A DNA stretch of 64,000 nucleotides from Rhizobacter sp. SG703 (GTDB lineage Bacteria; Pseudomonadota; Gammaproteobacteria; Burkholderiales; Burkholderiaceae_C): positions 496,001-560,000 of the forward strand of contig NZ_JAAZQK010000003.1 in assembly GCF_012275445.1 (NCBI RefSeq), written 5' to 3'. The position numbers and the translations under genes were made by a program. The notes beneath the pieces are model-generated. The model worked only from the letters and a program-made list of their open reading frames with translations, made no database searches and was not told the origin of the DNA. Of the stretch, positions 37,308 to 46,383 are shown in pieces. Positions within the stretch are counted from its first letter, which is position 1, and each line of letters begins with the position of its first letter.

Positions 37308-38741
37308 TCATGTCGGCCAGGCGTGCTCCTCGGTGCGGGCGGGCTGGTGCAGCGGGATGCGGGCGACGACCTCGCAGCCGCCGTCCGGCCCCGGTCCGAA
37401 CTCGAACGCACCGCCGACCATCGCCGCGCGTTCGCGCATGTTGCGCAGGCCGCTCGCATCGGCGCGCACCGGCTGCGGGCCGATGCCGTTGTCGGCGATG
37501 CGCAGCACGTAGAGGCCGCGGAACTCGCAGCCGGTGATCGAGACGCGCGTGGCCTGCGCATGCCGCAGCGCGTTGGTCGTCGCCTCCTGGACGATGCGGA
37601 ACAGCTGGTTCGCGCGGTCGCTCTCCAGCTGCTCGTCGTCGTCGATCTCGGCGCCGATCTCCAACTGCCCCGGCAGGCTCAGCCGTTCGGCGAAGTGCGA
37701 CACGGCCGCGCCGAAGCCCAGGTCGTCGAGCAGCGGCGGCCGCAGCGCGCCCGCGATGCGCCGCGCGGTGCCGATCGATTCGTCGAGCAGGCCGGTCAGC
37801 CGGGCCAGCTGGTCCGGCGGCAGCCCGGGGTGGTCGCGCGCCATCTGCTGAACCACCTGCCTGGTGCCGGAGACGACCTGGCCGAACTGGTCGTGCACCT
37901 CGCGTGCCAGCCGCCGGCGCTCGGCCTCGATGCCGTCGTCCAGCTGCTTCGCGAACGACTGCAGCCGGTCGCGCTCGGAGCGCACTTCTTCGGTGCGGTC
38001 GTCGACGATGCTCTCGAGCATCCGGCTGAAGCGCCGCAGCGAGTCCTCGGCGCAGTCGCAGCGGCGGCGCTCGCCGGCCAGCAGCCCCACCGCGCCGGCC
38101 ATCATCGCGCCGCCGCCGGCCGCCAGCGCGACGATCAGCGCCGCGCTGCGCGCCTGCAGCCGCGCGGCGTCGGCGTCGCGCGCGGCGATGTGTTCCCGCT
38201 GCGCGGCGCCCAGCGTGTCGAACTCGGCGCGGATCGCATCCATCGCGAGCTGGCCGTCGACGTCGGTGTCGCCGGCGGCTGCATCCGCGTCGCCGCTGCG
38301 GCGCTTCAGCACCTGGGCGTCGGCGATCGCGATGCGGCGCCGCACCAGGTCGTCGATGCGCTGGCGGGCAGCGCGGAACTCCCCGCTCCGGGCCGACGGC
38401 CCGGACAGGTGCTGCACCAGGTCGGCATAGGTGTCGGGGAAGGTCGCCTTGCCGCGTTCGTAGGGCGCCAGGCTGTCGAGGCTGCCGCTCAGCAGGTAGC
38501 CGCGCTGGCCGGTCTCGATGTCCAGCAGCAGCGTCATCGCCTTGTCGAGCAGCGCGAGCGCTTGTTCGTCGGTCCGGCGTTCCTGGGCACGGGCCGCCAG
38601 TTGCTGCAGTCCGCGGCAACCGGCACCGGCCGCCAGGCCGAACGCGAGGGTGCCGGCCAGGATCAGCCCCAGCGCCGGGCGCGCGCTGCGCCACCACGGC
38701 TGGGCCGTGCGGGCGGACGATGCCAACTCAGGATTCAGCAA
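37308..38741 (-). CDS. NarX/UhpB-type membrane sensor histidine kinase
   Basis: A 477-residue kinase. A first membrane helix (about 23-43), then a CHASE3-like helical periplasmic sensor (LLLDIETGQRGYLLSGSLDSL), then a second helix (~200-222). The HisKA_3 dimerisation domain has the phospho-acceptor His in RLAREVHDQFGQ. The HATPase domain has NALRHAQATRV, DNGIGPQ and GLRNMRERAAMVGG. HisKA_3 kinases normally signal to a LuxR/NarL-type regulator, but none is adjacent. It converges with the BamA-like gene. Stimulus unknown. Confidence 0.9.
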   Translation of the reverse strand: MLNPELASSARTAQPWWRSARPALGLILAGTLAFGLAAGAGCRGLQQLAARAQERRTDEQALALLDKAMTLLLDIETGQRGYLLSGSLDSLAPYERGKATFPDTYADLVQHLSGPSARSGEFRAARQRIDDLVRRRIAIADAQVLKRRSGDADAAAGDTDVDGQLAMDAIRAEFDTLGAAQREHIAARDADAARLQARSAALIVALAAGGGAMMAGAVGLLAGERRRCDCAEDSLRRFSRMLESIVDDRTEEVRSERDRLQSFAKQLDDGIEAERRRLAREVHDQFGQVVSGTRQVVQQMARDHPGLPPDQLARLTGLLDESIGTARRIAGALRPPLLDDLGFGAAVSHFAERLSLPGQLEIGAEIDDDEQLESDRANQLFRIVQEATTNALRHAQATRVSITGCEFRGLYVLRIADNGIGPQPVRADASGLRNMRERAAMVGGAFEFGPGPDGGCEVVARIPLHQPARTEEHAWPT

Positions 38742-38938
38742 GTGCCAGACCTCCCCGGCAGGGCGTGAGGCGGCTCATGTTATGCGCCGCCGGCCGATTC
38801 CGGTACCGGTTCCAACCCATCCGACACCTTGGGGATGACAGCTCGGCGACAACTCCCCCACAGTCGCGCGCATGGCGTGTAGCAATGTGTGTCAGACAGG
38901 CGCGTTTGCGGTTAGATTTCCCGCAGGGGGAAGTTTGA

Positions 38939-41900
38939 ATGCGCAGTGCGCGAGCACAGGATCTGCCGCCGTTCCACGTGACGGCGCGCCTGGACGAATC
39001 CGGGTCATGCGACGTCTTCGTGACCGATGGGCGGTCGGTGGGCCGCCACGCCCGATCGCGGCCCGAGCTGCCGGCCTTGCGCCGGCTGTCGCAAGTCGCC
39101 GCTGACGGCGACCTGCACGCGAGCCTCACGTTGTTCGCGCAGCTGTTCCCGGGCGTCGTCGGTGCCACGCTGCGCGGCAGCGAGCCGCGCCGCATCAACC
39201 TGCAGCTCGATGCGGCCTTGCACGGCCTGCACTGGGAACTTGCCAGCGACGGCCACGGCCTGCTCGGCGAACGCTGGCGCGTCGCGCGCCACCTGCTGGT
39301 CGACGACGACCGGCTGGCGGCCGGCGGGGCCGACCTCGATACCGACATCGACCTCGCCGCGACCGTGCGGCGCGTGCCGCGGCGCGGCCCGCTGCGGGTG
39401 CTGCGGCTGGGCGATGCGGCGGGGCCGGCCGGCGCGGCGGCTCCCGCGCTGCCGGCACTCGACAGCCCGACCGTCGTGTCGACCACGCTGGCGCGCGACG
39501 CCGTGGCGGCTGACGCGGTCCCCGGGTTGCTGGCCGAGCACGACGTGATCTGCCTGGCCGCCGGCGTGCCGCACGAGCTGCTGGCCGGCGTGAGCTGGTT
39601 GCGCCCGCCGAAGCTGTTCGTGGTCGGCCCGGCGCCCGCGTCGCAGGTGGCGCGGCTCGCGCAGAGGCTGGCGGTGCTCGGCGCGAGCCTGCTGGTCGCG
39701 CCGTCGGTGGCCGTGGAGCACGGCGACGACGGACCGGGCTGGTTCGCCACGCTGTGCGAACGGCTGGCGCAGGCCCAGCCGATCGCCGAGGCGGTGCGCG
39801 CGGCGCGCGGCCTGCATGACGAACGCGGCGCCGCATGGCTCCAGCTGTACGGCGACGGCGATGCGGTGCTGGTGCTGCCCGATGCGCGCGCGTCGGCCGG
39901 CAACGACGCGCGCCAGGTCACCTCGCTGTCGTTCGACTTCGTCGACTCCACCGGCTGGCTGCACCGCCTGGGCAGCGAGCGCTACGCCAGCCTGCTGGCC
40001 GAGTTCCACCAGCGTTCCATCGCGCAGATCGAGCGCCACGGCGGCGTCGCCGACGACCCGCAGGGCGACGACGGCGTGATGTCGTACTTCGGCTTCCCGT
40101 CGGCCAGCGAGCGCAGCGCCGAGCAGGCGGTGGCGGCGGGCCTGGCGATCGTGCAGTCGGTGGCCGGCATGTCGACGCCGGTGCAGGTGCGCGTCGGCAT
40201 CGCGACCGGGCGCGTCTCGGTGATGGCGGGCCAGCCGGTCGGCGTGTCGATCCACCTGGCCGCGCGGCTGCAGAGCCGGGCGGCCCCCGGCACGGTGATG
40301 GTGTCGGACATGACGCTTGCGCTGGTGCAGCACCGCTTCACGGTGCAGCCGCTCGAGAGCACGCTGGCGCTGAAGGGCATCGAGGGCGCGCAGCGTGCCG
40401 GCGTGGTGCTGCACGACCGCAAGGAGCACCGGCTCGATGCGCTGCCGCGGCTCACCCCCTTCGTCGGCCGCGACGCCGAGCTGGCGGTGCTGCTGCACCA
40501 CTGGGACGCGCTGCAGGCCGGCGCGTTGCGCGTGGTGCAGCTGCGCGGCGATGCCGGCATCGGCAAGTCGCGGCTTGTGCGCGAGTTTCGCCACGGGCTG
40601 AAGGCCCGCGGTGCGCTGTCGTTCGAATGCCGCTGCCTGCCCGACCATGCGAGCAGTGCCTTCCATGCGGTGATCGATGCGATGCACCACTGGATGGGCG
40701 TGCGCGACGACGACGACGAGGCGACGCGCCGGCGCAAGCTGGCCGACGCGATGCCGCCCGGCATGGACCCGGCGCAGGCGCTGCCGGTGGTGGCCGCGCT
40801 GCTGTCGCTGCCAGGCGAGCCGCTGGCCGGCACGCCGGAGCGGCTGCGCGAACGCACGCTGGCGACGCTGGTCGAGTGGTTCCAGCGCAGCGCGCGGGCG
40901 CGGCCGCTGTGCCTGGTGGTCGAAGACCTGCATTGGGTCGACCCGTCGACGCGCGAGTTCCTCGGCCGGCTGCTGGCCGGCAGCGCCGACGTGCCGATGC
41001 TGGTGCTGCTGACCGAGCGCACCGGCCCTGACGAGGCCGCCGCGCCGTGGCAGCCGCCGGTCGTGCACGAGACGCTCGAGCTGCACGGCCTGCGCCCCGA
41101 CGAATCGCGCCGGCTGCTGAAGCAGGCCTGCGGCGAATCGCTGCTGCCGGCCGGCGTGGTGCGGCTGCTCGCCGGCCGCTCCGACGGCGTGCCGTTGTTC
41201 CTCGAGGAATCGGCCCGCATGATGGTCGAGCAGAGCGCGACGCTCGACGAGATGCTGCCGCAGTCGCTCGACGTGCCGGGCAGCCTGCAGGACCTGCTGA
41301 TGGCGCGCCTCGACCGGCTCGGCCCGGCGCGCGCGATCGCGCAGTTCGGCGCGGTGCTCGGCCGCGAGTTCCCGGTCGCGCTGCTGCAGCAGGTGCTGGC
41401 GCACGGCGGGCGCCCGATGACGCCGCAGGAGCTGACGGCCCAGCTCGATGCGATCGAGCAGTCCGGCCTGCTGGCCAGCGTCGGGGGCACCGACGGCAGC
41501 GGCGAACGGCGCTGCGCCTTCAAGCACGCGCTCGTGCGCGACATCGCCTACCAGTCGCTGTGGACGCGCGACCGCCAGCTGGTGCACCGTGCGGTCGCCG
41601 CGGTGCTGCGCGACTCGTGGCCCGAGCTGGCGCAGCGCCAACCCGAGCTGCTTGCCCACCACCAGACCGAGGCCGGCCTCGCCGCCGAGGCGCTCGGGCA
41701 GTGGGAGGTCGCGGCGCGGCTGGCGGCTTCGCGATCGGCACACGACGAAGCGATCCAGCACCTGCAGCGCGCGCTCGCGCTGCTCGACAGCCAGCCGCCG
41801 GCGCACGAGCGCCGCGCCATCGAGCTGCGCCTGCAGCTGCTGCTCGCGTCGCGCTACATCGCCACCGAAGGCTACGGCGCGCCGCCGGTCGAGCGCGCCT

Positions 41901-42979
41901 ATGCGCGGGCCGAGCAGCTGGGCGACGAGCTCGGCGACCCGGGCGCGCGGCTGAAGGCGCAGCTCGGGCTCGAGGGCTACCACTTCATGCGCGCCGATTT
42001 CCCGCGCGCCCACGAGATCGCGCGGCGTGCCGAGGCGCTGGCCGAGCAGAGCGGCGACACGATGGCGCGGCTGCAGGTGCGCTGGGCGACCGCCAACATC
42101 CTGTTCCACGAGGGCCACGGGCTGGCCGCGGTGCAGCGCATGGACGAATGCCTGGCGGTGTACCGGCCCGAGCACCACCGCCGCGCCGCGGTGCAGGACC
42201 CGGGCGTGATGTGCCTGTGCTACTCGGCCTGGGGCCAGTGGGAACTCGGCCATCCGGACGACGCGCTGGCGCGCATCGAACGCGTGCAGCAGCTCGCACG
42301 CACGCTCGACCACAAGTTCAGCCTCGGCGAGGCCTTCGGCTTCGCGGCCAACGTGCACCGCTACCGCGGCGAGCAGGCGCAGGCGCTGGCCTGTGCCGAG
42401 CAGGCCATCGCGATCTGCGACGAAGGCGGCTTCGCGGTGTGGCTGGCGCATGCGCACGTGATGCGCGGCTGGCTGCAATGCGAGCGCGGGCTGCACGACG
42501 AAGGCGTCGCCGAGATGCGCGAGGGCCTGGCGCTGTGGGCGCGCAGCGGCGCCGTCGTCACGCGCCCGCTGTACCTGACGCTGCTGGCCGAGGGCCTCGC
42601 GCGCGGCGGTGACCTGGCGCAGGCCCTGGCGCGGCTCGACGAGGCGATGGGCATCGTGCAGGCGCATGGCGAGCGCTACTACGAGGCCGAGGTGCGTCGG
42701 CTGATCGCCGAGCTGACGCTGCGGCGCGACGGCCCTTTGCTGCCGGCGGCGCGCCGCGCGGCCGAGCAGGGCCTGCAGGCGGCGCACGCGCTCGCGATGC
42801 AGCAGCACAAGCGCGGCTTCGCGCTGCGCAGTGCCACCAGCCTGGCCCGGCTGTGGCACGAAGACGGCCGCACGCGCGAGGCGCTGCAGCTGCTGAAGCC
42901 GGCCTTCGCGTCGTTCACCGAAGGCCTGCAGACGCATGACCTGCGGCAGGCGCGCGAGCTGCTGCGCTCGATGGGTTGA
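38939..42979 (+). CDS. CHAT-like / class III nucleotide cyclase / AAA-ATPase / TPR protein
   Basis: A 1346-residue signalling protein. Residues ~60-300 resemble a CHAT (caspase-like) domain (RINLQLDAALHGLHWELASDG, LGASLLVAPSVAVEHGD, PIAEAVRAAR), but the catalytic His and Cys positions appear lost. Residues ~325-490 are a class III adenylate/guanylate cyclase domain with both metal Asp regions (SFDFVDSTG, QGDDGVMSYFGFP). The ATPase starts at TPFVGRDAEL, with Walker A GDAGIGKSR near 537 and LVVEDLHWVDPSTREFLG. TPR-like helices fill ~930-1346. GGGGGAAG precedes ATG 38939. It stands 45 bases before the P450 fusion and may sense a signal for that operon. Cyclase activity is plausible but unproven. 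Confidence 0.85.
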   Translation: MRSARAQDLPPFHVTARLDESGSCDVFVTDGRSVGRHARSRPELPALRRLSQVAADGDLHASLTLFAQLFPGVVGATLRGSEPRRINLQLDAALHGLHWELASDGHGLLGERWRVARHLLVDDDRLAAGGADLDTDIDLAATVRRVPRRGPLRVLRLGDAAGPAGAAAPALPALDSPTVVSTTLARDAVAADAVPGLLAEHDVICLAAGVPHELLAGVSWLRPPKLFVVGPAPASQVARLAQRLAVLGASLLVAPSVAVEHGDDGPGWFATLCERLAQAQPIAEAVRAARGLHDERGAAWLQLYGDGDAVLVLPDARASAGNDARQVTSLSFDFVDSTGWLHRLGSERYASLLAEFHQRSIAQIERHGGVADDPQGDDGVMSYFGFPSASERSAEQAVAAGLAIVQSVAGMSTPVQVRVGIATGRVSVMAGQPVGVSIHLAARLQSRAAPGTVMVSDMTLALVQHRFTVQPLESTLALKGIEGAQRAGVVLHDRKEHRLDALPRLTPFVGRDAELAVLLHHWDALQAGALRVVQLRGDAGIGKSRLVREFRHGLKARGALSFECRCLPDHASSAFHAVIDAMHHWMGVRDDDDEATRRRKLADAMPPGMDPAQALPVVAALLSLPGEPLAGTPERLRERTLATLVEWFQRSARARPLCLVVEDLHWVDPSTREFLGRLLAGSADVPMLVLLTERTGPDEAAAPWQPPVVHETLELHGLRPDESRRLLKQACGESLLPAGVVRLLAGRSDGVPLFLEESARMMVEQSATLDEMLPQSLDVPGSLQDLLMARLDRLGPARAIAQFGAVLGREFPVALLQQVLAHGGRPMTPQELTAQLDAIEQSGLLASVGGTDGSGERRCAFKHALVRDIAYQSLWTRDRQLVHRAVAAVLRDSWPELAQRQPELLAHHQTEAGLAAEALGQWEVAARLAASRSAHDEAIQHLQRALALLDSQPPAHERRAIELRLQLLLASRYIATEGYGAPPVERAYARAEQLGDELGDPGARLKAQLGLEGYHFMRADFPRAHEIARRAEALAEQSGDTMARLQVRWATANILFHEGHGLAAVQRMDECLAVYRPEHHRRAAVQDPGVMCLCYSAWGQWELGHPDDALARIERVQQLARTLDHKFSLGEAFGFAANVHRYRGEQAQALACAEQAIAICDEGGFAVWLAHAHVMRGWLQCERGLHDEGVAEMREGLALWARSGAVVTRPLYLTLLAEGLARGGDLAQALARLDEAMGIVQAHGERYYEAEVRRLIAELTLRRDGPLLPAARRAAEQGLQAAHALAMQQHKRGFALRSATSLARLWHEDGRTREALQLLKPAFASFTEGLQTHDLRQARELLRSMG

Positions 42980-43024
42980 GCACGATCAGTTGAGCAGTTG
43001 ACGCGGCAACGCGGGGAGGCGGTG

Positions 43025-44905
43025 ATGACGACCAACAGGAAGTTCCGGCCCGGACGGGTCGACCAGGGCTTGCCGACCTGGTTCGACGGCTCGAAGACCG
43101 CCTACGCGCGCAACCGCATGCTGTTCGACTGGCTGTGCGATTGGCGCAGCGACCGGCTCGGCGACGACGAGAGCCTGCCTGCGCAGCGCGACGCGCTGTT
43201 CGCAGCGCTGCTGAACCGACCGGGCCTGTTCGGCGTGCTGGAATTTCCGAGCCGCGCGATTCACCACGTGAACGACTTCGAGCCCGAAGGCAGCCCGGCG
43301 GGGCGAGACCCGATCTTCGGGCACCGGAATGTGCACCTGGTGCTGGACGCCAGGGACATCGCGTTCGTGCTGCGCAACGAAGCCAAGGCCTTCAGCAACG
43401 AGCCGTACGACAAGCTCGGCTCCGGCACCTTCCTGCTCGGGCTGGACGACGAGAGGCTGCGCCGGCGCCAGCGCAGCGCGGCGCAGAACGCATTGCACTA
43501 CGACGCGTCGACGGTGGCGCAGCTGGCTGCGCTGGCCTTCGACGAGGCGGCGCCGATCTCGCTGCGTGCGCCGTTCTTCGACCTCGCCGAACTGGCCGAG
43601 CAGGCGGCGCTGCGCTTCTGCAGCCGGCTGTTCGGCTTCGCGACCAGCGACCATCCGCTGCTCGAAGCGGCGATGCGGGCCGCCTACCAGGCGCTGACGC
43701 ACCAGATCCTGGGCCGCCATTTCGTCAGCGATCCGGTGCCGCTCGCCAAGGCGCGGGAGTCGATGGGCGCGCTGTTCGCGCGCTGCTGCGAATTGATCGA
43801 CGAGTACCAGCACGATGCCGACAACCTGCCGACCGGCGTGGACCTGCGGACCGATCTGGTGCATGGCTTCGTTCCGGCGATGCGCCGCCTGGCTTGCGAC
43901 GCGGGCGACCTGAGCGGCGAAGAACTCGGCGTGATCGTCGTCGGCGTGCTGGCCGGCGTGGTCGGCAACGTGCAGGCGGCCGTCTGCTCGGCGCTGCACG
44001 AGTTCTTCAGGAACGGGCTGGTCGAGCCGCTGCGCGACCGGGCGCGCAGCGCGCAGCGCCCGCTGGACGAACTGTGGCCGTGGATCGCCGAAGCGCTGCG
44101 GCTGAACCCGCCGGCCGCCTACCTGCCGCGCCGGGTGGTCGAAGACGTCAGGCTGCCGGGTGGCACGACGCTGAAGAGGGACAGCGAGTGCGTGCTGGCC
44201 ATCGTTGCGGCGTTGCGTGCCAAGGGAACGGTCTTCGCGAATCCGCCGCCGGCCGATGCCGATCCGCTGATCTTCGGCCTGGACGGTGGAGCGTCGCCGC
44301 ATGGCCTGCATTCATGCATCGGCAACCTGCTGGCGCGCCCGCTGATCAGCGAGATCGTGCGCCGCGTGCTGCTGCTGCGCGGGCTGGCCGAGGCGCTCGA
44401 TCCGGAGGACGGCACGCTGGTCGGGCTGGAGCGGCGCTGGGGCTTCGCCTGCAAGCGCTACCCGCTGAGCTGCCGGCTAGACCGCCAGCATGCGCTGAAC
44501 GTGTCGATGCGCGTGAAGGCGCCGATCGCGGTGCATGCCGAGGCGTTGAAGACCGTGATCCGCGCCGGTGCGCCGCGCATCGAGTGGGCGCTGCGCGAAT
44601 CGCGGCACATCCACTTCGCCTGGTTCGAGTTCATCGAGAACGACAACCGGCTGGTGCTGCACACGGTGTTCGACGGCCTGTTCGAGTCGTACATCGAGCA
44701 TTTCGCGCTGGCGGTGGGCGAGCTGTTCGACCGCATCTTCGAGCACATCGAAGACCCGCCGCCGATGCCGGTGAACAAGTACCCCGGCGCCTTCATCGAC
44801 CTGATCCGCCGCAACGACCGGCCGGTGGCCGCCGGCTATTTCTTCAGCGCCTACCCGGGTGCCGAGACGGCGCAGATCCGGCGCGTGATGGGGGTGAAGC
44901 CATGA
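43025..44905 (+). CDS. Cytochrome P450 with fused C-terminal domain
   Basis: A 626-residue haem monooxygenase-like protein. The P450 part (~1-475) has the ExxR motif (AEALRLNPP, ~356) and the haem-ligand Cys431 in HGLHSCIGNLL. The I-helix (about 306-320) reads VLAGVVGNVQA, lacking the Thr of AGxxT that activates oxygen, as in hydroperoxide-using P450s (CYP74, CYP152). A domain of ~145 residues follows, with ESRHIHFAWFEFIENDNRLVL and FDGLFESYIEHF; it recalls the alpha/beta-barrel domains tied to DyP-type peroxidases. ATG 43025 has GGGGAGG five bases upstream. It overlaps the DyP gene by four bases. Likely substrate: a fatty-acyl or other lipid hydroperoxide, inferred from the operon. Confidence 0.85.
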   Translation: MTTNRKFRPGRVDQGLPTWFDGSKTAYARNRMLFDWLCDWRSDRLGDDESLPAQRDALFAALLNRPGLFGVLEFPSRAIHHVNDFEPEGSPAGRDPIFGHRNVHLVLDARDIAFVLRNEAKAFSNEPYDKLGSGTFLLGLDDERLRRRQRSAAQNALHYDASTVAQLAALAFDEAAPISLRAPFFDLAELAEQAALRFCSRLFGFATSDHPLLEAAMRAAYQALTHQILGRHFVSDPVPLAKARESMGALFARCCELIDEYQHDADNLPTGVDLRTDLVHGFVPAMRRLACDAGDLSGEELGVIVVGVLAGVVGNVQAAVCSALHEFFRNGLVEPLRDRARSAQRPLDELWPWIAEALRLNPPAAYLPRRVVEDVRLPGGTTLKRDSECVLAIVAALRAKGTVFANPPPADADPLIFGLDGGASPHGLHSCIGNLLARPLISEIVRRVLLLRGLAEALDPEDGTLVGLERRWGFACKRYPLSCRLDRQHALNVSMRVKAPIAVHAEALKTVIRAGAPRIEWALRESRHIHFAWFEFIENDNRLVLHTVFDGLFESYIEHFALAVGELFDRIFEHIEDPPPMPVNKYPGAFIDLIRRNDRPVAAGYFFSAYPGAETAQIRRVMGVKP

Positions 44906-46383
44906 CGGCCCGGCCGACAGCGCCGCGCACCCCGCGCGGGGAACAGTTCGACCATGTACAGCGCATCGTGCTGTGCACGCCGCGGCAGCCGCTGGTGCAG
45001 CACCTGCTGCTGCAGTTCGTCGGCACGCAGTCGCAGGCGCGCCGCTTTCTTGCGGCGCTGGGCCGGGAGGTGTCCCATCATCCGAGCCGGTACGCCGACC
45101 CCGAGGCGCAATTGAGCATCGGCTTCAGCTACCGTGGCCTGGAAGCGCTGGGCGTGCCGCTGCAGGTGCGGCTGGTGCTGCAGAAGCTCGCGCCGTCGTT
45201 CTACCTCGGCGCGCCGGTGCAGGCGGCCACGCGGCTCGGCGACACCGGCGCGAGTTCACCGGACCGCTGGGACCGCGACTTCCGGCTGGAGGCCTTGCAT
45301 GGTGTCGTCAGCCTTCACAACGACGGCGGCGACAGCGCCAGGAAGCAGCTGGCACGGGTCGAGGGACTGGCCGCCGAGTTCCGCGTGCGGTTGTCCGCGC
45401 AGCCGCTGCGCGGCGAGAACTTCAGCCTCGGCGGGCCCACGGAGCGCTGGGTGCACTTCGGCTACCGCGACGGCTTGTCGCGCGTGCGCATCAAGGGCTG
45501 GTCGCACAGCCCGGACGCCGCCGACGACGAGAACAGGACGCTGGACATCTCGGCGCACAGCCCCGGCGAGTTCCTGCTCGGCCATCCGGACGACAGCGGT
45601 GCGAACCCGTGGACGCTGGTCACGCAGTCGCGGGCGGTGCGCTCGTTCTTCTGCGAGGCCAGCTTCGGCGTGCTGCGGCAGATGGAGCAGGACGAGCCGG
45701 CGTTCCGCGGCTGGGTCGAGCAGCGCGCCGCGCAGATGGCTGCGGCCAGCGGTGGCGCCATGAGCCGGCAGGCCGCGACCGCCCTCGTGCAGGCCAAGCT
45801 GTGCGGCCGGTTCCCCGACGGGCGGCGCATCGATGCGCAGACGCAGGCGCCGCTCGGCCAGCCGAAGCACGACTTCGACTACCGCGACGACCTCGACGGC
45901 AAGGGCTGCCCGTTCGGCGCGCACATGCGGCGCATGAACCCGCGCGACGGCGAGATCGCCCACCGGCTGCGGCGGCGCCCGCTGATGCGGCGCGGTGCGC
46001 CGTACGGGCCGCGCTGGCGCGACGACGAGACGGGGCCTGTCGAGCGCGGCCTGCTCGGGCTGTTCTTCTGCAGCAGCATCGAGAACCAGTTCGAGCACCT
46101 GCTGGGCGAATGGGCCGACCGGGTGCCGATGGGCAACCGCGACGTGGGCGAGGCGAAGGACCCGCTGGTCTCGCGCCATGAACGGCCCGACGCGCGTTTC
46201 GACCTGCCCGGCGGCGCCGGCGCACCGGGTGGCCTGAAGGAATTCGACGGCCTGAAGCCCTTCGTGCGCACGCGCGGCACCGCCTACCTGCTGTACCCGA
46301 CGCGAGACGGCCTGCAGCAGCTCGCGACCGAGGACGATGGCAACTTCTGGGTCGACGAGGTGGACCGGGAAGCCTTCGAATGA
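44902..46383 (+). CDS. DyP-type haem peroxidase family protein
   Basis: A 493-residue protein of the dye-decolorising peroxidase superfamily. The GxxDG distal motif is HFGYRDGLSRV near residue 187. Later CPFGAHMRRMNPRD and RGTAYLLYP are typical of the longer DyP forms. No signal peptide is present, so it is probably cytoplasmic. It starts within the P450 stop (ATGA) and ends within the patatin start (ATGA), so the three proteins should be made in linked amounts. DyP enzymes use H2O2 or organic hydroperoxides. I cannot place the proximal His with certainty. Confidence 0.85.
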   Translation: MTARPTAPRTPRGEQFDHVQRIVLCTPRQPLVQHLLLQFVGTQSQARRFLAALGREVSHHPSRYADPEAQLSIGFSYRGLEALGVPLQVRLVLQKLAPSFYLGAPVQAATRLGDTGASSPDRWDRDFRLEALHGVVSLHNDGGDSARKQLARVEGLAAEFRVRLSAQPLRGENFSLGGPTERWVHFGYRDGLSRVRIKGWSHSPDAADDENRTLDISAHSPGEFLLGHPDDSGANPWTLVTQSRAVRSFFCEASFGVLRQMEQDEPAFRGWVEQRAAQMAAASGGAMSRQAATALVQAKLCGRFPDGRRIDAQTQAPLGQPKHDFDYRDDLDGKGCPFGAHMRRMNPRDGEIAHRLRRRPLMRRGAPYGPRWRDDETGPVERGLLGLFFCSSIENQFEHLLGEWADRVPMGNRDVGEAKDPLVSRHERPDARFDLPGGAGAPGGLKEFDGLKPFVRTRGTAYLLYPTRDGLQQLATEDDGNFWVDEVDREAFE

